From contig CAUJHV010000014.1 in the NCBI GenBank assembly GCA_963205115.1, forward strand, positions 248,001 to 312,000: a stretch of DNA of 64,000 nucleotides, given 5' to 3'. The notes below the pieces were generated by a model. The model ran no database searches. It had not been told where the DNA came from and worked only from the letters and a program-made list of their open reading frames with translations. The stretch's first letter is position 1; every line of letters begins with the position of its first letter. Source of the stretch: Pseudomonadota bacterium. GTDB lineage: Bacteria; Pseudomonadota; Gammaproteobacteria; Burkholderiales; Burkholderiaceae_C. A program made the translations under genes and the position numbers. Positions 17,739-27,026 of this stretch are shown here, in pieces.

Positions 17739-18794
17739 TCAGGCCGCGTCGGCGGCCTGCGCAAATACCGCGTCCAGCTGCGCCATCCAGGCCTGCTTCT
17801 GCGCGGCAGGCACGAAGCTGGCCTCGAAGCTGTTGCGCGCCAGCTGCCAGGCCTGGCGGGCGCCGAGCTGCGGCAGTGCCTCGAAGGTCTGCAGAAAGTT
17901 GTCGTTGATGTAGCCGCCGAAGTAGGCCGGGTCGTCGCTGTTGACCGTCGCGCACAGCCCCGCATCCAGCAACTGCGGCAGGTTGTGCGCGGCAAGGTCC
18001 GGCACGACGCACAGCTTCAGGTTGGACAGCGGGCACACCGTCAGCGGCACACGCTCGCGCGCCAGGCGTTGCACCAGCGCCGGGTCTTCGGTGCAGCGCA
18101 CGCCGTGGTCGATGCGTTCGACCTTCAGCACGTCCAGTGCGCTGGTGATGTAGGCCGGCGGGCCCTCCTCGCCGGCATGCGCCACCACGTGCAGGCCCAG
18201 TTCGCGGCAGCGCGCGAAGACCCGCGCAAATTTTTCCGGCGGGTGGCCCCGCTCGCTGCTGTCCAGGCCCACGCCCACGAAGTGGTGCCGCAAGGGCAGT
18301 GCCTGCTCCAGCGTGGCCATCGCGGCCTCTTCGCTCAGGTGCCGCAGGAAACACAGGATCAGCCGCGAGCTGATGCCCAGTTCGGCATGCGCGCGCTGGC
18401 AGGCGTGGTGCAGGCCGATGATGACGGCCTCGATGGGCACGCCGCGGTCCGTGTGCGTCTGCGGGTCGAAGAAGAGCTCGGCATGCACCACGTGGTCGGC
18501 GGCTGCGCGCTGGAAATAGTCCCAGGCCATGTCGAAGAAGTCAGCCTCCTTCAGCAGCACGCCGGCGCCGGCGTAGTAGATGTCCAGGAAGCTCTGCAGG
18601 TCCTCGAAGGCGTAGGCCGCGCGCAGCGCCTCCACGTCGGCATAAGGCAGCGTCAGGCCGTTGCGCTGCGCCAATGCGAAGATCCGCTGCGGCTCGAGCG
18701 AGCCTTCGATGTGGATATGCAACTCGGCCTTCGGCATGCGGCGCAGGACTTCAGGCAGACGGGCGCGGTGGATGCGTTCGAAAGCGATGCTCAT
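17739..18794 (-). CDS. Adenine deaminase (adenosine-deaminase superfamily)
   Basis: A 351-residue amidohydrolase-fold enzyme. Zinc ligands H26/H28 lie in [15 protein letters not shown], the catalytic [13 protein letters not shown] segment is present, and [11 protein letters not shown] closes the site. [23 protein letters not shown] and VERIDHGVR match the Pseudomonas PA0148-type adenine aminohydrolases more closely than true adenosine deaminases, so I favour adenine to hypoxanthine; adenosine deaminase is the alternative. GGAG lies 6 nt before ATG 18794 (3 nt before ATG 18797). The 5' end overlaps the divergent RlpA-like gene by a few bases. The nearby guanine deaminase and xanthine dehydrogenase genes make a purine-catabolic role plausible. 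Confidence 0.85.
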   Translation of the reverse strand: MSIAFERIHRARLPEVLRRMPKAELHIHIEGSLEPQRIFALAQRNGLTLPYADVEALRAAYAFEDLQSFLDIYYAGAGVLLKEADFFDMAWDYFQRAAADHVVHAELFFDPQTHTDRGVPIEAVIIGLHHACQRAHAELGISSRLILCFLRHLSEEAAMATLEQALPLRHHFVGVGLDSSERGHPPEKFARVFARCRELGLHVVAHAGEEGPPAYITSALDVLKVERIDHGVRCTEDPALVQRLARERVPLTVCPLSNLKLCVVPDLAAHNLPQLLDAGLCATVNSDDPAYFGGYINDNFLQTFEALPQLGARQAWQLARNSFEASFVPAAQKQAWMAQLDAVFAQAADAA

Positions 18795-19317
18795 CATCAG
18801 CTCCAGTTTTCGTGAGGATAGCGGCAGCGCGCAGCGCAGCCGGAGGCTGGCACTCTGTGCCGCGGGCCTGTGCATCGCCCTGGGCGCCAGCCCCCGCGCG
18901 TGGGCGCAGGAAGACGCAGCCGCCGACACACCCGGCACCGCCAGCCCCAAGCCCAGCGATTCCGCGCCGTCCAGACCCCTTGATGGGGAGTCCCCCCGTT
19001 CAGAGCCCGCGCCGCCCGAAGGCGTGGTCAGTTTTTACGCGCGGCGATTTGCCGGCAGGCGCACCGCCAGCGGCGAGGTCTACGACCCCCAGGCCATGAC
19101 CATGGCCCACCGCAGCCTGCCCTTTGGCACCTGGGTGCGGCTGACCCATCTGGGCAACGGCCAGCGCGTGCACGTGCGCGTCAACGACCGCGGCCCCTGG
19201 ACCGGCGGACGACTGGCGGACCTGTCGATGGCTGCGGCGCGGCGGCTGGGCATGCTGGGCTCCGGCGTTGCGCGGGTGCGACTGGAGATCCTGGGCGATC
19301 CGCCGGCTCAGCCCTGA
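18787..19317 (+). CDS. RlpA-like double-psi beta-barrel protein (first of tandem pair)
   Basis: A 176-residue exported protein. A Sec-type signal lies at about 20-42 ([21 protein letters not shown]), followed by a Pro/Ser/Ala linker, then an RlpA-type DPBB domain at about 80-172 ([61 protein letters not shown]). The DPBB aspartate in NDRGP is retained. RlpA proteins cleave denuded peptidoglycan at division septa or bind it. No SPOR domain is present, so it is a short form. The start is uncertain because ATG 18787 lies on the opposite strand to the adenine deaminase start codon. Confidence 0.8.
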   Translation: MLIISSSFREDSGSAQRSRRLALCAAGLCIALGASPRAWAQEDAAADTPGTASPKPSDSAPSRPLDGESPRSEPAPPEGVVSFYARRFAGRRTASGEVYDPQAMTMAHRSLPFGTWVRLTHLGNGQRVHVRVNDRGPWTGGRLADLSMAAARRLGMLGSGVARVRLEILGDPPAQP

Positions 19318-19409
19318 GCGCACGCCGGCCACGCACAATGCCGCCGGTGCGGCCCCGTTGGTGGCCGTGCCTGGCTCGACACCCCACATACTTTTCGAGG
19401 AGATACCCC

Positions 19410-19889
19410 ATGTCGTTCAGACTTCTGGTTGCCGGCCTGCTGGCCGCCACGTCGCTGGCCCACGCACAGAGCGCATCGGCCCCCGCCGCGGCGCCGGCCC
19501 CGGCACCGGCCGCCGCCCCCGCGGCTGCGCCCGCCGCCCCGGCAGCACCTGCAGCCGCTGCGGCAGCTGCCGCTGACGGCAAGATCGCCTTCTACGGCCG
19601 CAAGTTCGCCGGCCGCAAGACCGCCAGCGGCGAACGCTTCAACCCCAACGCGCTGACCATGGCCCACAAGACCCTGGCCTTCGGCACGATGGTCAAGGTC
19701 ACCAACACCGCCAACAACCGCAGCACCACGCTGCGCGTCAACGACCGCGGCCCGAGCACGGCCGACCGTGTGGGCGACGTCTCGCTGGCCGCCGCGCGCC
19801 AGCTGCGCATGCTGCGCGCCGGTGTCGTGAACGCCAAGATCGAAGTCGTCGGCGAAGCCAAGGCACGCAAGGGCGCCAAGAAGGCCTGA
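19410..19889 (+). CDS. RlpA-like double-psi beta-barrel protein (second of tandem pair)
   Basis: A 159-residue exported protein with a signal peptide (1-19, ending LAHAQ), an unusual low-complexity linker of about 35 residues built almost only of Ala and Pro (about 21-56), and an RlpA-like DPBB domain (IAFYGRKFAGRKTASGERFNP, VRVND replaced by LRVNDRGPSTADR). A strong ribosome site AGGAG lies 7 nt before the ATG. It is a diverged duplicate of the gene 92 bp upstream; both lack SPOR domains. A strong palindromic terminator follows. Role: periplasmic peptidoglycan processing or binding, by family. Confidence 0.88.
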   Translation: MSFRLLVAGLLAATSLAHAQSASAPAAAPAPAPAAAPAAAPAAPAAPAAAAAAAADGKIAFYGRKFAGRKTASGERFNPNALTMAHKTLAFGTMVKVTNTANNRSTTLRVNDRGPSTADRVGDVSLAAARQLRMLRAGVVNAKIEVVGEAKARKGAKKA

Positions 19890-19895
19890 TCGGCC

Positions 19896-19924
19896 CACCT
19901 GCCCGCGCGCGGGCAGGTGTTCTC
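19896..19924 (+). terminator. Palindromic terminator after the RlpA-like genes
   Basis: CACCTGCCCGCG at 19896-19907 is followed directly by its exact reverse complement, a 12-bp perfect stem, and then TTCT. It starts 7 bp after the stop of the second RlpA-like gene. Confidence 0.7.
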
Positions 19925-19970
19925 GAGGAAACGCCGGGCCGCGCCCAGTTGCTTGACCCCCGCGGCGGGG

Positions 19971-19992
19971 CGGGCGGGAGACAGCCCGCCCG
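19971..19992 (-). terminator. Hairpin after the Cache-type receptor gene
   Basis: CGGGCGGG and CCCGCCCG pair as an 8-bp stem with loop AGACAG, 9 bp beyond the stop codon of the receptor gene that ends at 20001. No long T-run follows on the minus strand. Confidence 0.5.
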
Positions 19993-20000
19993 GGGGGCGC

Positions 20001-21932
20001 TCAGAAATAGTCGACGGGTCGCCCGTAGCTGGGCGTGAGCCCGGTTTCGGCCCGCGCGACGGCCACGAAGCGTTCGGCCGCGTCGGCCGCCTCCCGCGAC
20101 AGCTTGTAGACGTCTGATTCGCCGTCCCCCATCGACGCGCGGGCCGTGTCGTTCCCTTCCGCGTCTGCCGGGAAGTCGCGCTCCAGGCCCTGGATCACTT
20201 CGCGCAGCTGCATGGCGTGCTCGCGCATGTCCTCGGCTGCCATGACGGAGTGCCCCACCATGTCGGCATTCACGCGCGTCAGCTGGTCCAGCTGTTCGAG
20301 CGCGGCCAGCACGCGCACGAGCGACTCGCTCTGATGATTCGACTCGGCCACCGCTGCACGCAGGTCCTCGGCCAGTTCCTTGACGCCGCTGGCCAAGGCG
20401 TGCAGGACCTGCCGGACGGCAGCCGCCTCCGTCATGCCCGCCCGGGCCTGCTCGTCCGCGCGGCCAATCAGTGTGCGCACGTCCGAGGCTGCGCCGCGGC
20501 TGCGCTCGGCCAGTGCGCGCACCTCGCCGGCCACCACGGCGAACGCCCGTCCCGCTTCTCCTGCGCGCGCCGACTCGACGGCGGCATTCAGCGCCAGGAA
20601 GTTGGTCTGGAAGGCGATGGTCTCGATCAGCGACACCGCCTCACCCATTTCCTGTGTGCGGTCCACGACCGTCTCGATGGCCGTCAGGCTGCGGTTCACG
20701 ACGTCCTGTCCTTCGAGGTTTTGCTGCAGCAGCTGCGCGCAACGCGCCTCCACGCGGCCGATGTGGGTGGCGTTGTTCGCCACCTGCTCGACCACCTCCC
20801 GCACGCTGGAATAGGTCTGGCTCAGCTGGTCGCCCTTGCGCTCGGTCTGGATCGCCAGCGACTGCGTCGAGACCGACACCGTGCTGCCGGCCGCCGCCAC
20901 CTTGCGCGAGTCTTCGGCCATCAGCTGCACCACATCCCGCATCTGCTTCGTGCAGCGTGCCAGGACCGCGTTCAAACCGGCCTGGCTGGACACGCGCAGC
21001 CACAGCAGCAGCCACACCAATGATGCGCCGAGCGCGCCCAGCACCGGTGCCACGCTGCGCTGCAACCAGCCCGCCGACACCGTGCCAGCGGGTCTGCCCA
21101 CCGCCACCGCCAGCCCCCGGCGCGGCAAGCTCTGGAAGGCCCAGACCAGGCCGCCGCCGGCCCCATCGTCCGGCGGGCCCACGATGCCCGACCCTTGGGC
21201 CTGCAGGGCGTCGAAGAGTGCCTGCCCCCGGATGTCGGCGCCGGGCCGCAGCATGCTGTGCGGCGAGCTCGCCCGCACCGTGCCATCCAGGCCGACCAGC
21301 AGGACCACGTCCCCCGGGTTCAGGCCCGTATCGTCGAAGAATCGCTCGAAGGTCCCCGGCACCACCGAGGCCACAAGCGCGCCGGCGAAGCCACCGTCCG
21401 CCCGCGAGATCCGGCGCGACAGCGGCACCGTCCAGGTTCCGGTGCCCTTGTCGATGACCGGCTTGCCGATGAACAGTTGGTCTTTGCCGACCGGGGCGTG
21501 GGCCGCGAGGTGATCGCGCTCGCGCAGGTCGCGTATGGGCGCCGACGCGGCCGTATCCTCGCGCGGGCCGTCCGGCGCAATCACGTGGAAGCTGCCGGCC
21601 TGCGAGGCGACGTTGCCGCTGGCCGCCACACAGGACGACAGCGCGCCCGACTCGCGCCCGCACTCGTGGCGCACCATGCGCAGCATCTGGTCGGCGGCCG
21701 CCAACGAGCGGTCCAGTTGCCCCGCAAAGGCGCCGGCGACGACGCGCAGGCCGTCGTGCGCGCTGTCCCACGCGGCACGGTGGTCCATCACGACGGACGC
21801 CGCAGCGACGACCCAGGCCAGCGTCACGATGCCCAACCCGATGATCAGTCCGCCACGTCCATCTCGATCACTAATCGCAATCGAGTTTTGCATATCTGCC
21901 ATTTTTGCCATTCGAATTATCGAATCGATCAT
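20001..21932 (-). CDS. Methyl-accepting chemotaxis protein with periplasmic Cache-type sensor
   Basis: A 643-residue receptor. Membrane helix at about 28-48, a periplasmic double-Cache-like domain at about 50-285 ([58 protein letters not shown]), a second membrane helix at about 297-314, then a signalling domain with tip [25 protein letters not shown] see no HAMP between helix and coiled coil, and the methylation helices look short. The C-terminal 60 residues form a tail ending SYGRPVDYF. The Cache part resembles PDC sensors of diguanylate cyclases. It is an orphan receptor 6 kb from the che operon. The first residues ([14 protein letters not shown]) contain several possible start codons. Confidence 0.9.
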   Translation of the reverse strand: MIDSIIRMAKMADMQNSIAISDRDGRGGLIIGLGIVTLAWVVAAASVVMDHRAAWDSAHDGLRVVAGAFAGQLDRSLAAADQMLRMVRHECGRESGALSSCVAASGNVASQAGSFHVIAPDGPREDTAASAPIRDLRERDHLAAHAPVGKDQLFIGKPVIDKGTGTWTVPLSRRISRADGGFAGALVASVVPGTFERFFDDTGLNPGDVVLLVGLDGTVRASSPHSMLRPGADIRGQALFDALQAQGSGIVGPPDDGAGGGLVWAFQSLPRRGLAVAVGRPAGTVSAGWLQRSVAPVLGALGASLVWLLLWLRVSSQAGLNAVLARCTKQMRDVVQLMAEDSRKVAAAGSTVSVSTQSLAIQTERKGDQLSQTYSSVREVVEQVANNATHIGRVEARCAQLLQQNLEGQDVVNRSLTAIETVVDRTQEMGEAVSLIETIAFQTNFLALNAAVESARAGEAGRAFAVVAGEVRALAERSRGAASDVRTLIGRADEQARAGMTEAAAVRQVLHALASGVKELAEDLRAAVAESNHQSESLVRVLAALEQLDQLTRVNADMVGHSVMAAEDMREHAMQLREVIQGLERDFPADAEGNDTARASMGDGESDVYKLSREAADAAERFVAVARAETGLTPSYGRPVDYF

Positions 21933-21999
21933 CTCGTGTACCCATTACGCATGATTGCCCGCGTTAGGCATGTTGAGATCACCGCGCGAATCCGAGGCG

Positions 22000-22024
22000 A
22001 AAAAAAGGCCACCCTTCGGTGGCC
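22000..22024 (-). terminator. Intrinsic terminator of the BMP/ABC transporter operon
   Basis: Read on the minus strand, a GGCCACC stem with loop GAAG and GGTGGCC is followed by an uninterrupted run of seven T. This is the most canonical rho-independent terminator in the window. It lies 108 bp past the BMP lipoprotein stop and just before the promoter region of the receptor gene. The plus-strand side also ends in TCTTTT, so it may work both ways. Confidence 0.85.
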
Positions 22025-22131
22025 TGTTGTCTTTTCGGCGTCGATCGGATAGCTAACGTTCATATCGATGAAACGTCGTTCCGACCCCGCCTGCGGTGCG
22101 ACGCACCGTGGCCGGTGCGCCGCCCATGCGC

Positions 22132-23292
22132 TTACTTGTTCTTCGGGATCGAACCTTCCACGCCCTTGACGTAGAAGTCCACGCCGGACAGGAACTTGTC
22201 GTCCGCCACGGCGTCCTTGGCCACGACTTCCTTGCCGTCCTGGCCCACGATGGGACCCTTCCAGATCGAGAAGCTGCCGCTCTTCAAGCCGGCCTTGACG
22301 GCCTCGACCTTGCCCTTGAGTTCCGCCGGCACCTTGTCGCTGATCGAGACGATGTCGATCGCGCCTTCCTTGACGCCCCACCAGGTGTGGCCGCCGCCCT
22401 TCCAGGTGCCGTCCAGCGCCTCGCGCGTGGCCTTGATGTAGTACGGCGCCCAGTTGATGACCGCCGAGGCCAGGTGCGCGTCCGGCGAGTAGGCCGTCAT
22501 GTCGCTGTCCCAGCCGAAGGCGAACTTCTTGTTCTTGCCCGCGGTCTGCAGCACGGCCGACGAATCGGTGTTCTGGAACAGCACGTCGGCGCCCTGGTTG
22601 ATCAGGCTCTGCGCGGCCTCGGTCTCCTTGGGCGGGTTGAACCATTCGTTGACCCAGACCACCTTGGTCTTGATCTTCGGGTTCACGCTCTGCGCGCCCA
22701 TGGTGAAGCTGTTGATGTTGCGGATGACCTCGGGGATGGGAATCGAGCCCACGACGCCCAGCGTGTTGGACTTGGTCATGCCGCCGGCCAGCACACCTGC
22801 CATGTACGCACCTTCGTAGGTGCGGCTGTCGTAGGTGCGCATGTTCTCGGCCTGCTTGTAGCCGGTGGCGTGCTCGAACTTCACGTCCTTGGCGTCGCCC
22901 GTGACCTTGAGCATCGGCTCCATGTAGCCGAAGGTGGTGCCGAATATCAGCTTGTTGCCCTGCCCGACCATGTCGCGGAACACGCGCTCGGCGTCCGCGG
23001 CCTCGGGCACCTTCTCGACGAAGCTGGTGACAACCTTGTCGCCGAATTCCTTCTCGACCGCCTTGCGGCCGTTGTCGTGCGCGAAGGTCCAGCCGCCGTC
23101 ACCCACCGGGCCGACGTAGGCAAAGGCGATCTTCAGCGGCGCGGGCTTGGCCGCAGGCGCAGACGCCGCTGCCGGCGCAGCCGCCACGGGCTTGGCTTCT
23201 TCCTTCTTGCCGCAGCCCACCAGCGCGGCCGCAGCCGCCACGGCGGACCAGCCGGCCAGCTTGATCAACGATCTCTTGCTCGACTCACTCAT
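22132..23292 (-). CDS. BMP-family ABC transporter substrate-binding lipoprotein
   Basis: A 386-residue periplasmic binding protein of the basic membrane protein (PnrA/BMP) family. A twin-basic start (SKRSLIKLAGW) leads to a lipobox ALVGC with the lipid-modified cysteine at about residue 27, then an Ala/Pro/Lys linker. The binding domain opens with LKIAFAYVGPVGDGGWTFAHD, a family signature, and holds FGTTFGYMEPMLKVTGD and ADVLFQNTDSSAVLQTA. Characterised relatives bind purine nucleosides; the Burkholderiales branch next to guanine deaminase and xanthine dehydrogenase may bind nucleosides or free purines. It is the last gene of the transporter operon, 78 bp after the second permease, with an intrinsic terminator downstream. 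Confidence 0.92.
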   Translation of the reverse strand: MSESSKRSLIKLAGWSAVAAAAALVGCGKKEEAKPVAAAPAAASAPAAKPAPLKIAFAYVGPVGDGGWTFAHDNGRKAVEKEFGDKVVTSFVEKVPEAADAERVFRDMVGQGNKLIFGTTFGYMEPMLKVTGDAKDVKFEHATGYKQAENMRTYDSRTYEGAYMAGVLAGGMTKSNTLGVVGSIPIPEVIRNINSFTMGAQSVNPKIKTKVVWVNEWFNPPKETEAAQSLINQGADVLFQNTDSSAVLQTAGKNKKFAFGWDSDMTAYSPDAHLASAVINWAPYYIKATREALDGTWKGGGHTWWGVKEGAIDIVSISDKVPAELKGKVEAVKAGLKSGSFSIWKGPIVGQDGKEVVAKDAVADDKFLSGVDFYVKGVEGSIPKNK

Positions 23293-23370
23293 GAACGATT
23301 CTCCTGACGGGTTGGGTGGTTGTCGTGACCCCGAAAACGGGATTATGTGCGGCCGGGTTCCGCCCGTTTC

Positions 23371-24291
23371 TCAAGCGCCCGGATGGAAAGGCTTGCCCAG
23401 CGAAGCCGGCATGTTGGCGCGGATCCAGCCCGCGTTGCGGGATATCAGCACCAGCACGAGGATGGTCGCGAGGTACGGCAGCATGCTCAGCAACTGGCTG
23501 TCGACCTCCACGCCCTGCCCCTGCAGGTGGAACTGCACCATGGTCACGCCGCCGAACAGATAGGCGCCCAGCAGCACGCGCGCCGGGCGCCAGGTGGCGA
23601 AGGTCGTCAGCGCCAGGGCGATCCAGCCCTTGCCGGCGGTCATGCCCTCGACCCACAGCGGCGAGTAGATGACCGACAGATACGCACCGGCCAGCCCGCA
23701 CAGCGCGCCGCCGACCACGACGGCCGACAGTCGGATCAGGCGCACCGGGTAGCCCAGCGCATGCGCACTCTCGGGCGATTCGCCGACGGCGCGCAGCACC
23801 AGGCCGGCGCGCGAGCGGTACAGGAACCAGGTCACCCCGACGGTCGCCACGATGGCCAGATAGACCATCGGATGCTGGCGGAACAGCGCCGGCCCCGCAA
23901 AGGGCAGGTCCGACAGGCCGGGAATGGCCCATGAGGCGCGTTCGCCCAGCTTGGCCTGCGCGAAGCCGATGCCCACGAAGGCCGAGAAGCCCGCGCCAAA
24001 AAGGCTCAAGGCCAGCCCCGTGGCGTACTGGTTGGTATTGAGCCAGATGACCAGCAGCCCGAAGGCCGCGGCCAGCAGCGCCGCGGCCCCCGCACCGGCC
24101 GCAAAGGCCAGCACGTCGCTGCCGGTCGTGGCGGCCGTGGCAAAACCGGCGATGGCGGCCACGAGCATCATGCCCTCGGCCCCGAGGTTGACGATGCCCG
24201 CCCGTTCGTTGATCAGCAGGCCCAGGCCCGCCAGCGCCAGCACCGTGCCGGCATTCAGGGTGGCTGCGATGAGCAGTGCGAGTGATTCCAT
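23371..24291 (-). CDS. ABC transporter permease (BMP/nucleoside type)
   Basis: A 306-residue multi-spanning inner-membrane protein with eight or more hydrophobic helices. Landmarks are LGLLINERAGIVNLGAEGMM at about 23-42 and AVGESPESAHALGYPV near 177, both typical of the second permease of BMP-linked nucleoside importers. It pairs with the permease encoded 1 bp upstream. The length is usual for the family. Confidence 0.92.
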   Translation of the reverse strand: MESLALLIAATLNAGTVLALAGLGLLINERAGIVNLGAEGMMLVAAIAGFATAATTGSDVLAFAAGAGAAALLAAAFGLLVIWLNTNQYATGLALSLFGAGFSAFVGIGFAQAKLGERASWAIPGLSDLPFAGPALFRQHPMVYLAIVATVGVTWFLYRSRAGLVLRAVGESPESAHALGYPVRLIRLSAVVVGGALCGLAGAYLSVIYSPLWVEGMTAGKGWIALALTTFATWRPARVLLGAYLFGGVTMVQFHLQGQGVEVDSQLLSMLPYLATILVLVLISRNAGWIRANMPASLGKPFHPGA

Positions 24292-24292
24292 C

Positions 24293-25354
24293 TCAACCCC
24301 CCTTCGACCGCCGCACGCGGTAGTGGATCAGCGTGTCGCAGGCCAGCAGCGTGAACAGCAGCAGGCCCTGGAATACACCGGTCAAGGATTTGGGCAGGCC
24401 CATGCGCGACTGCGCGAGTTCGCCGCCGATGTAGAACATGCTCATCAGCACCGCGGAAAAGACGATGCCCACCGGGTGCAGGCGGCCCACGAAGGCCACG
24501 ATGATGGCGGCGAAGCCGTAACCCGCGGGCACGTAAGGCGTGAGCTGCCCCAATGGACCCGCGGCCTCCAGCGCGCCGGCCAGGCCCGCCATCGCGCCCG
24601 ACAGCAGCAGCGCCGTCCACAGCGCCGAACGCGACGAGAAGCCGGCATACCGCGCCGCCGCTGGCGCCAGGCCGCCGACCTGCAACTGGAAGCCCTGGTA
24701 GGTGCGGAACATGAAGACCCAGAACCCGCCCACCGCCACCAGCGCCATCGGCAGGCCGATGTTGGCCCGCCAGCCATCGATCAGCCGCGGGATCTTCGTG
24801 GCCGCGGCGAAGGTGATGGTCTGCGGGAAGTTGTAGCCCTTGGGGTCCTTCCATGCGCCGTAGACCAGGTAACTCAGCAGAAAGGTCGCCACGTAGACCA
24901 GCATCAGGCTCACGAGGATCTCGTTGGCATTGAAGCGGTCGCGCAGCAGGGCCACCAGCGCGGCCCAGGCCATGCCGCCCAGCACACCGGCCAGCAGGAT
25001 GGGCACGACGATCGCGCGGCTGGTATCGGGCCCGGCCTGCATCGCCACCCAGCCAGCCGCCAGCGCGCCGGCGATGAACTGGCCCTCGGCGCCGATGTTC
25101 CAGACGTTGGAGCGGAAGCACACCGCCAGGCCCAGCGCGATGAGGATCAGCGGCGTGGCCTTGATCGAGAGCTCGGCCAGCGCGTAGCCGCTCTTGATCG
25201 GTTCGACGAAAAACATCTGCAGGCCGCGCACGGGGTCCTTGCCCAGCAGCACAAAGAGGATCACGCCGATGACCACCGTGATCGCCAGCGCGATCAGCGG
25301 CGAGGCCATCGACATCGCACGCGAGGGCTGGGGACGGGTTTCGAGTTTCAGCAT
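24293..25354 (-). CDS. ABC transporter permease (BMP/nucleoside type)
   Basis: A 353-residue inner-membrane permease with about ten hydrophobic segments. VFRSNVWNIGAEGQFIAGAL, GVLGGMAWAALVALLRDRFNANEIL and YGFAAIIVAFVGRLHPVGI are characteristic of the first permease in BMP transporters. The frame is open 24 codons further upstream into the ATPase gene, but ATG 25354 follows the ATPase stop by 2 nt and the conserved sequence fits that start. It is tightly coupled with genes on both sides. Confidence 0.92.
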   Translation of the reverse strand: MLKLETRPQPSRAMSMASPLIALAITVVIGVILFVLLGKDPVRGLQMFFVEPIKSGYALAELSIKATPLILIALGLAVCFRSNVWNIGAEGQFIAGALAAGWVAMQAGPDTSRAIVVPILLAGVLGGMAWAALVALLRDRFNANEILVSLMLVYVATFLLSYLVYGAWKDPKGYNFPQTITFAAATKIPRLIDGWRANIGLPMALVAVGGFWVFMFRTYQGFQLQVGGLAPAAARYAGFSSRSALWTALLLSGAMAGLAGALEAAGPLGQLTPYVPAGYGFAAIIVAFVGRLHPVGIVFSAVLMSMFYIGGELAQSRMGLPKSLTGVFQGLLLFTLLACDTLIHYRVRRSKGG

Positions 25355-25356
25355 GC

Positions 25357-26892
25357 TCAGACCCCCGCCGCCGTCGCCGTGGCCGCGGCCGTGCTGCCAT
25401 CCTGGCGCCACAGGCCGCTCATCCATGCGCCGATCTGCTCGATGCCGGCATCGGCGATCGGCACGCTGGGCGACAGCCGGCCCTGCGAGATCACCAGCAG
25501 GCGGTCGCTGATCTCGAACAGCTCGTCGAGTTCTTCGCTGACCACCAGCAGCGCACAGCCCGCCTCGCGCAGCGCCAGCAATTCGCCGCGGATCAGTGCC
25601 GCGGCGCCGACATCCACGCCCCAGGTGGGCTGGGAGACGATCAGCAGCCGCGGCTGCGCATCGATCTCGCGGCCGACGATGAACTTCTGCAGGTTGCCGC
25701 CGGACAGGCTCTTGGCCGCGGCGCCCGGGCCGCCGGCCTTGACCTGAAATCGCTCGATCAGGCGCTGCGTGAGCCGCTGCACTTCGGCGTTAGCTATCCA
25801 GCCGCTGCGTCGGACCGTCTCGGTGCGTGTGAGCAGCGTGTTCTGCGCCAGGCTCAGCGAGGGCACGGCGCCACGACCCAGCCGTTCTTCGGGCACAAAA
25901 TGCAGGCCCTCGTGCCGCCGGCGGCGCGGCGAATGGCGCGTGATGTCCGTGCCGCGCAGGCGGATGCTGCCCGGCGGCGAGCGGCGGTCTTCGCCCGACA
26001 AGGCCGCCATCAGCTCCTGCTGGCCGTTGCCCGAGACACCGGCCACGCCGACGATCTCACCGGCGCGCACGTCGAAGCCGATGTCCACCAGCGTCGTGCC
26101 GAAGGGCGAGGCCTTGGCCAGCGACAGTCGATCGACCGCCAGCACCACCTCGCCTGTCTGGCGCGTCGCGTGCTGCAGCTGCGGCGGCTCGGCGCCGATC
26201 ATCAGGCGCGACAGGCTGGCGTTGGTTTCCTTCGTCGGGTCGACCTCGCCCGTGACCTTGCCACCGCGCAGCACCGTGCAGTGGTGGCACAGCGCGCGGA
26301 TCTCGTCGAGCTTGTGGCTGATGTAGAGGATCGAGCAGCCCTTGTCGGCCAGCTGGCGCAGCGTGACGAACAGCTTGTCGACGGCCTGCGGCGTGAGCAC
26401 CGAGGTGGGTTCGTCCAGGATCAGCAGCTGGGGGTTTGTCATCAGCGCGCGCACGATCTCCACGCGCTGGCGTTCGCCGACGCTCAGCGAATGCACGGGC
26501 CGCTGCGCGTCGACATCCAGGCCGTAGGTGTGCGCCACCTCGCCGATGCGCTGCGTGATCTGCGCCAGCGAATCGCTCTTGTCCAGGCCCAGCCAGACGT
26601 TCTCGGCCGCCGTGAGCGTGTCGAACAGGCTGAAGTGCTGGTAGACCATGCTGATGCCCAGCTGGCGCGCCATGGCGGGGCTGGCCACCTGCACCGCCTG
26701 GCCGTTCCAGCGGATCTCGCCGGCGTCAGGCTTGACCGCGCCGTAGATGATCTTCATCAGCGTGCTCTTGCCTGCACCGTTCTCGCCAAGCACGGCGTGG
26801 ATTTCTCCGGGCTTCACGCGCAGCCCGACCCCGTCGTTGGCCTTCACGGCGGGGTACTGCTTGCTGATCCCAACCAGCTCGAGCCTGTACAT
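25357..26892 (-). CDS. ABC transporter ATP-binding protein, two fused nucleotide-binding domains
   Basis: A 511-residue RbsA/YufO-like ATPase energising the BMP importer. The first domain has Walker A GENGAGKST at about 36-44, signature LSVGERQRVEI, and Walker B LLILDEPTSVL. The second has the degenerate Walker A usual for this class (GVSGNGQQELM), signature LSGGNLQKF, and Walker B-like LLIVSQPTWGVDVG. A perfect ribosome site AGGAGG lies 4 nt before ATG 26892, so I reject the 44-codon upstream extension of the frame. It is the first gene of the transporter set, 134 bp downstream of guanine deaminase in the same direction. Confidence 0.95.
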   Translation of the reverse strand: MYRLELVGISKQYPAVKANDGVGLRVKPGEIHAVLGENGAGKSTLMKIIYGAVKPDAGEIRWNGQAVQVASPAMARQLGISMVYQHFSLFDTLTAAENVWLGLDKSDSLAQITQRIGEVAHTYGLDVDAQRPVHSLSVGERQRVEIVRALMTNPQLLILDEPTSVLTPQAVDKLFVTLRQLADKGCSILYISHKLDEIRALCHHCTVLRGGKVTGEVDPTKETNASLSRLMIGAEPPQLQHATRQTGEVVLAVDRLSLAKASPFGTTLVDIGFDVRAGEIVGVAGVSGNGQQELMAALSGEDRRSPPGSIRLRGTDITRHSPRRRRHEGLHFVPEERLGRGAVPSLSLAQNTLLTRTETVRRSGWIANAEVQRLTQRLIERFQVKAGGPGAAAKSLSGGNLQKFIVGREIDAQPRLLIVSQPTWGVDVGAAALIRGELLALREAGCALLVVSEELDELFEISDRLLVISQGRLSPSVPIADAGIEQIGAWMSGLWRQDGSTAAATATAAGV

Positions 26893-27026
26893 GAAGCCTC
26901 CTGCGACCGGCCGGGTCGGTCTTTGTAGGAACCCCGGCATCTCGCTTCGCCCACGCCCCCGGCTTGCAGGCCGGGGGCGCTTCGCGAGGCACGCCACCGT
27001 CCGCAGGGACGGCGGCATGTCCACGC

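Noticed and set aside
19896-19919. 24-bp perfect palindrome as a recombination or regulator site
   Set aside because: Its position 7 bp after a stop codon, its GC-rich stem and the following T-rich bases fit a terminator better.
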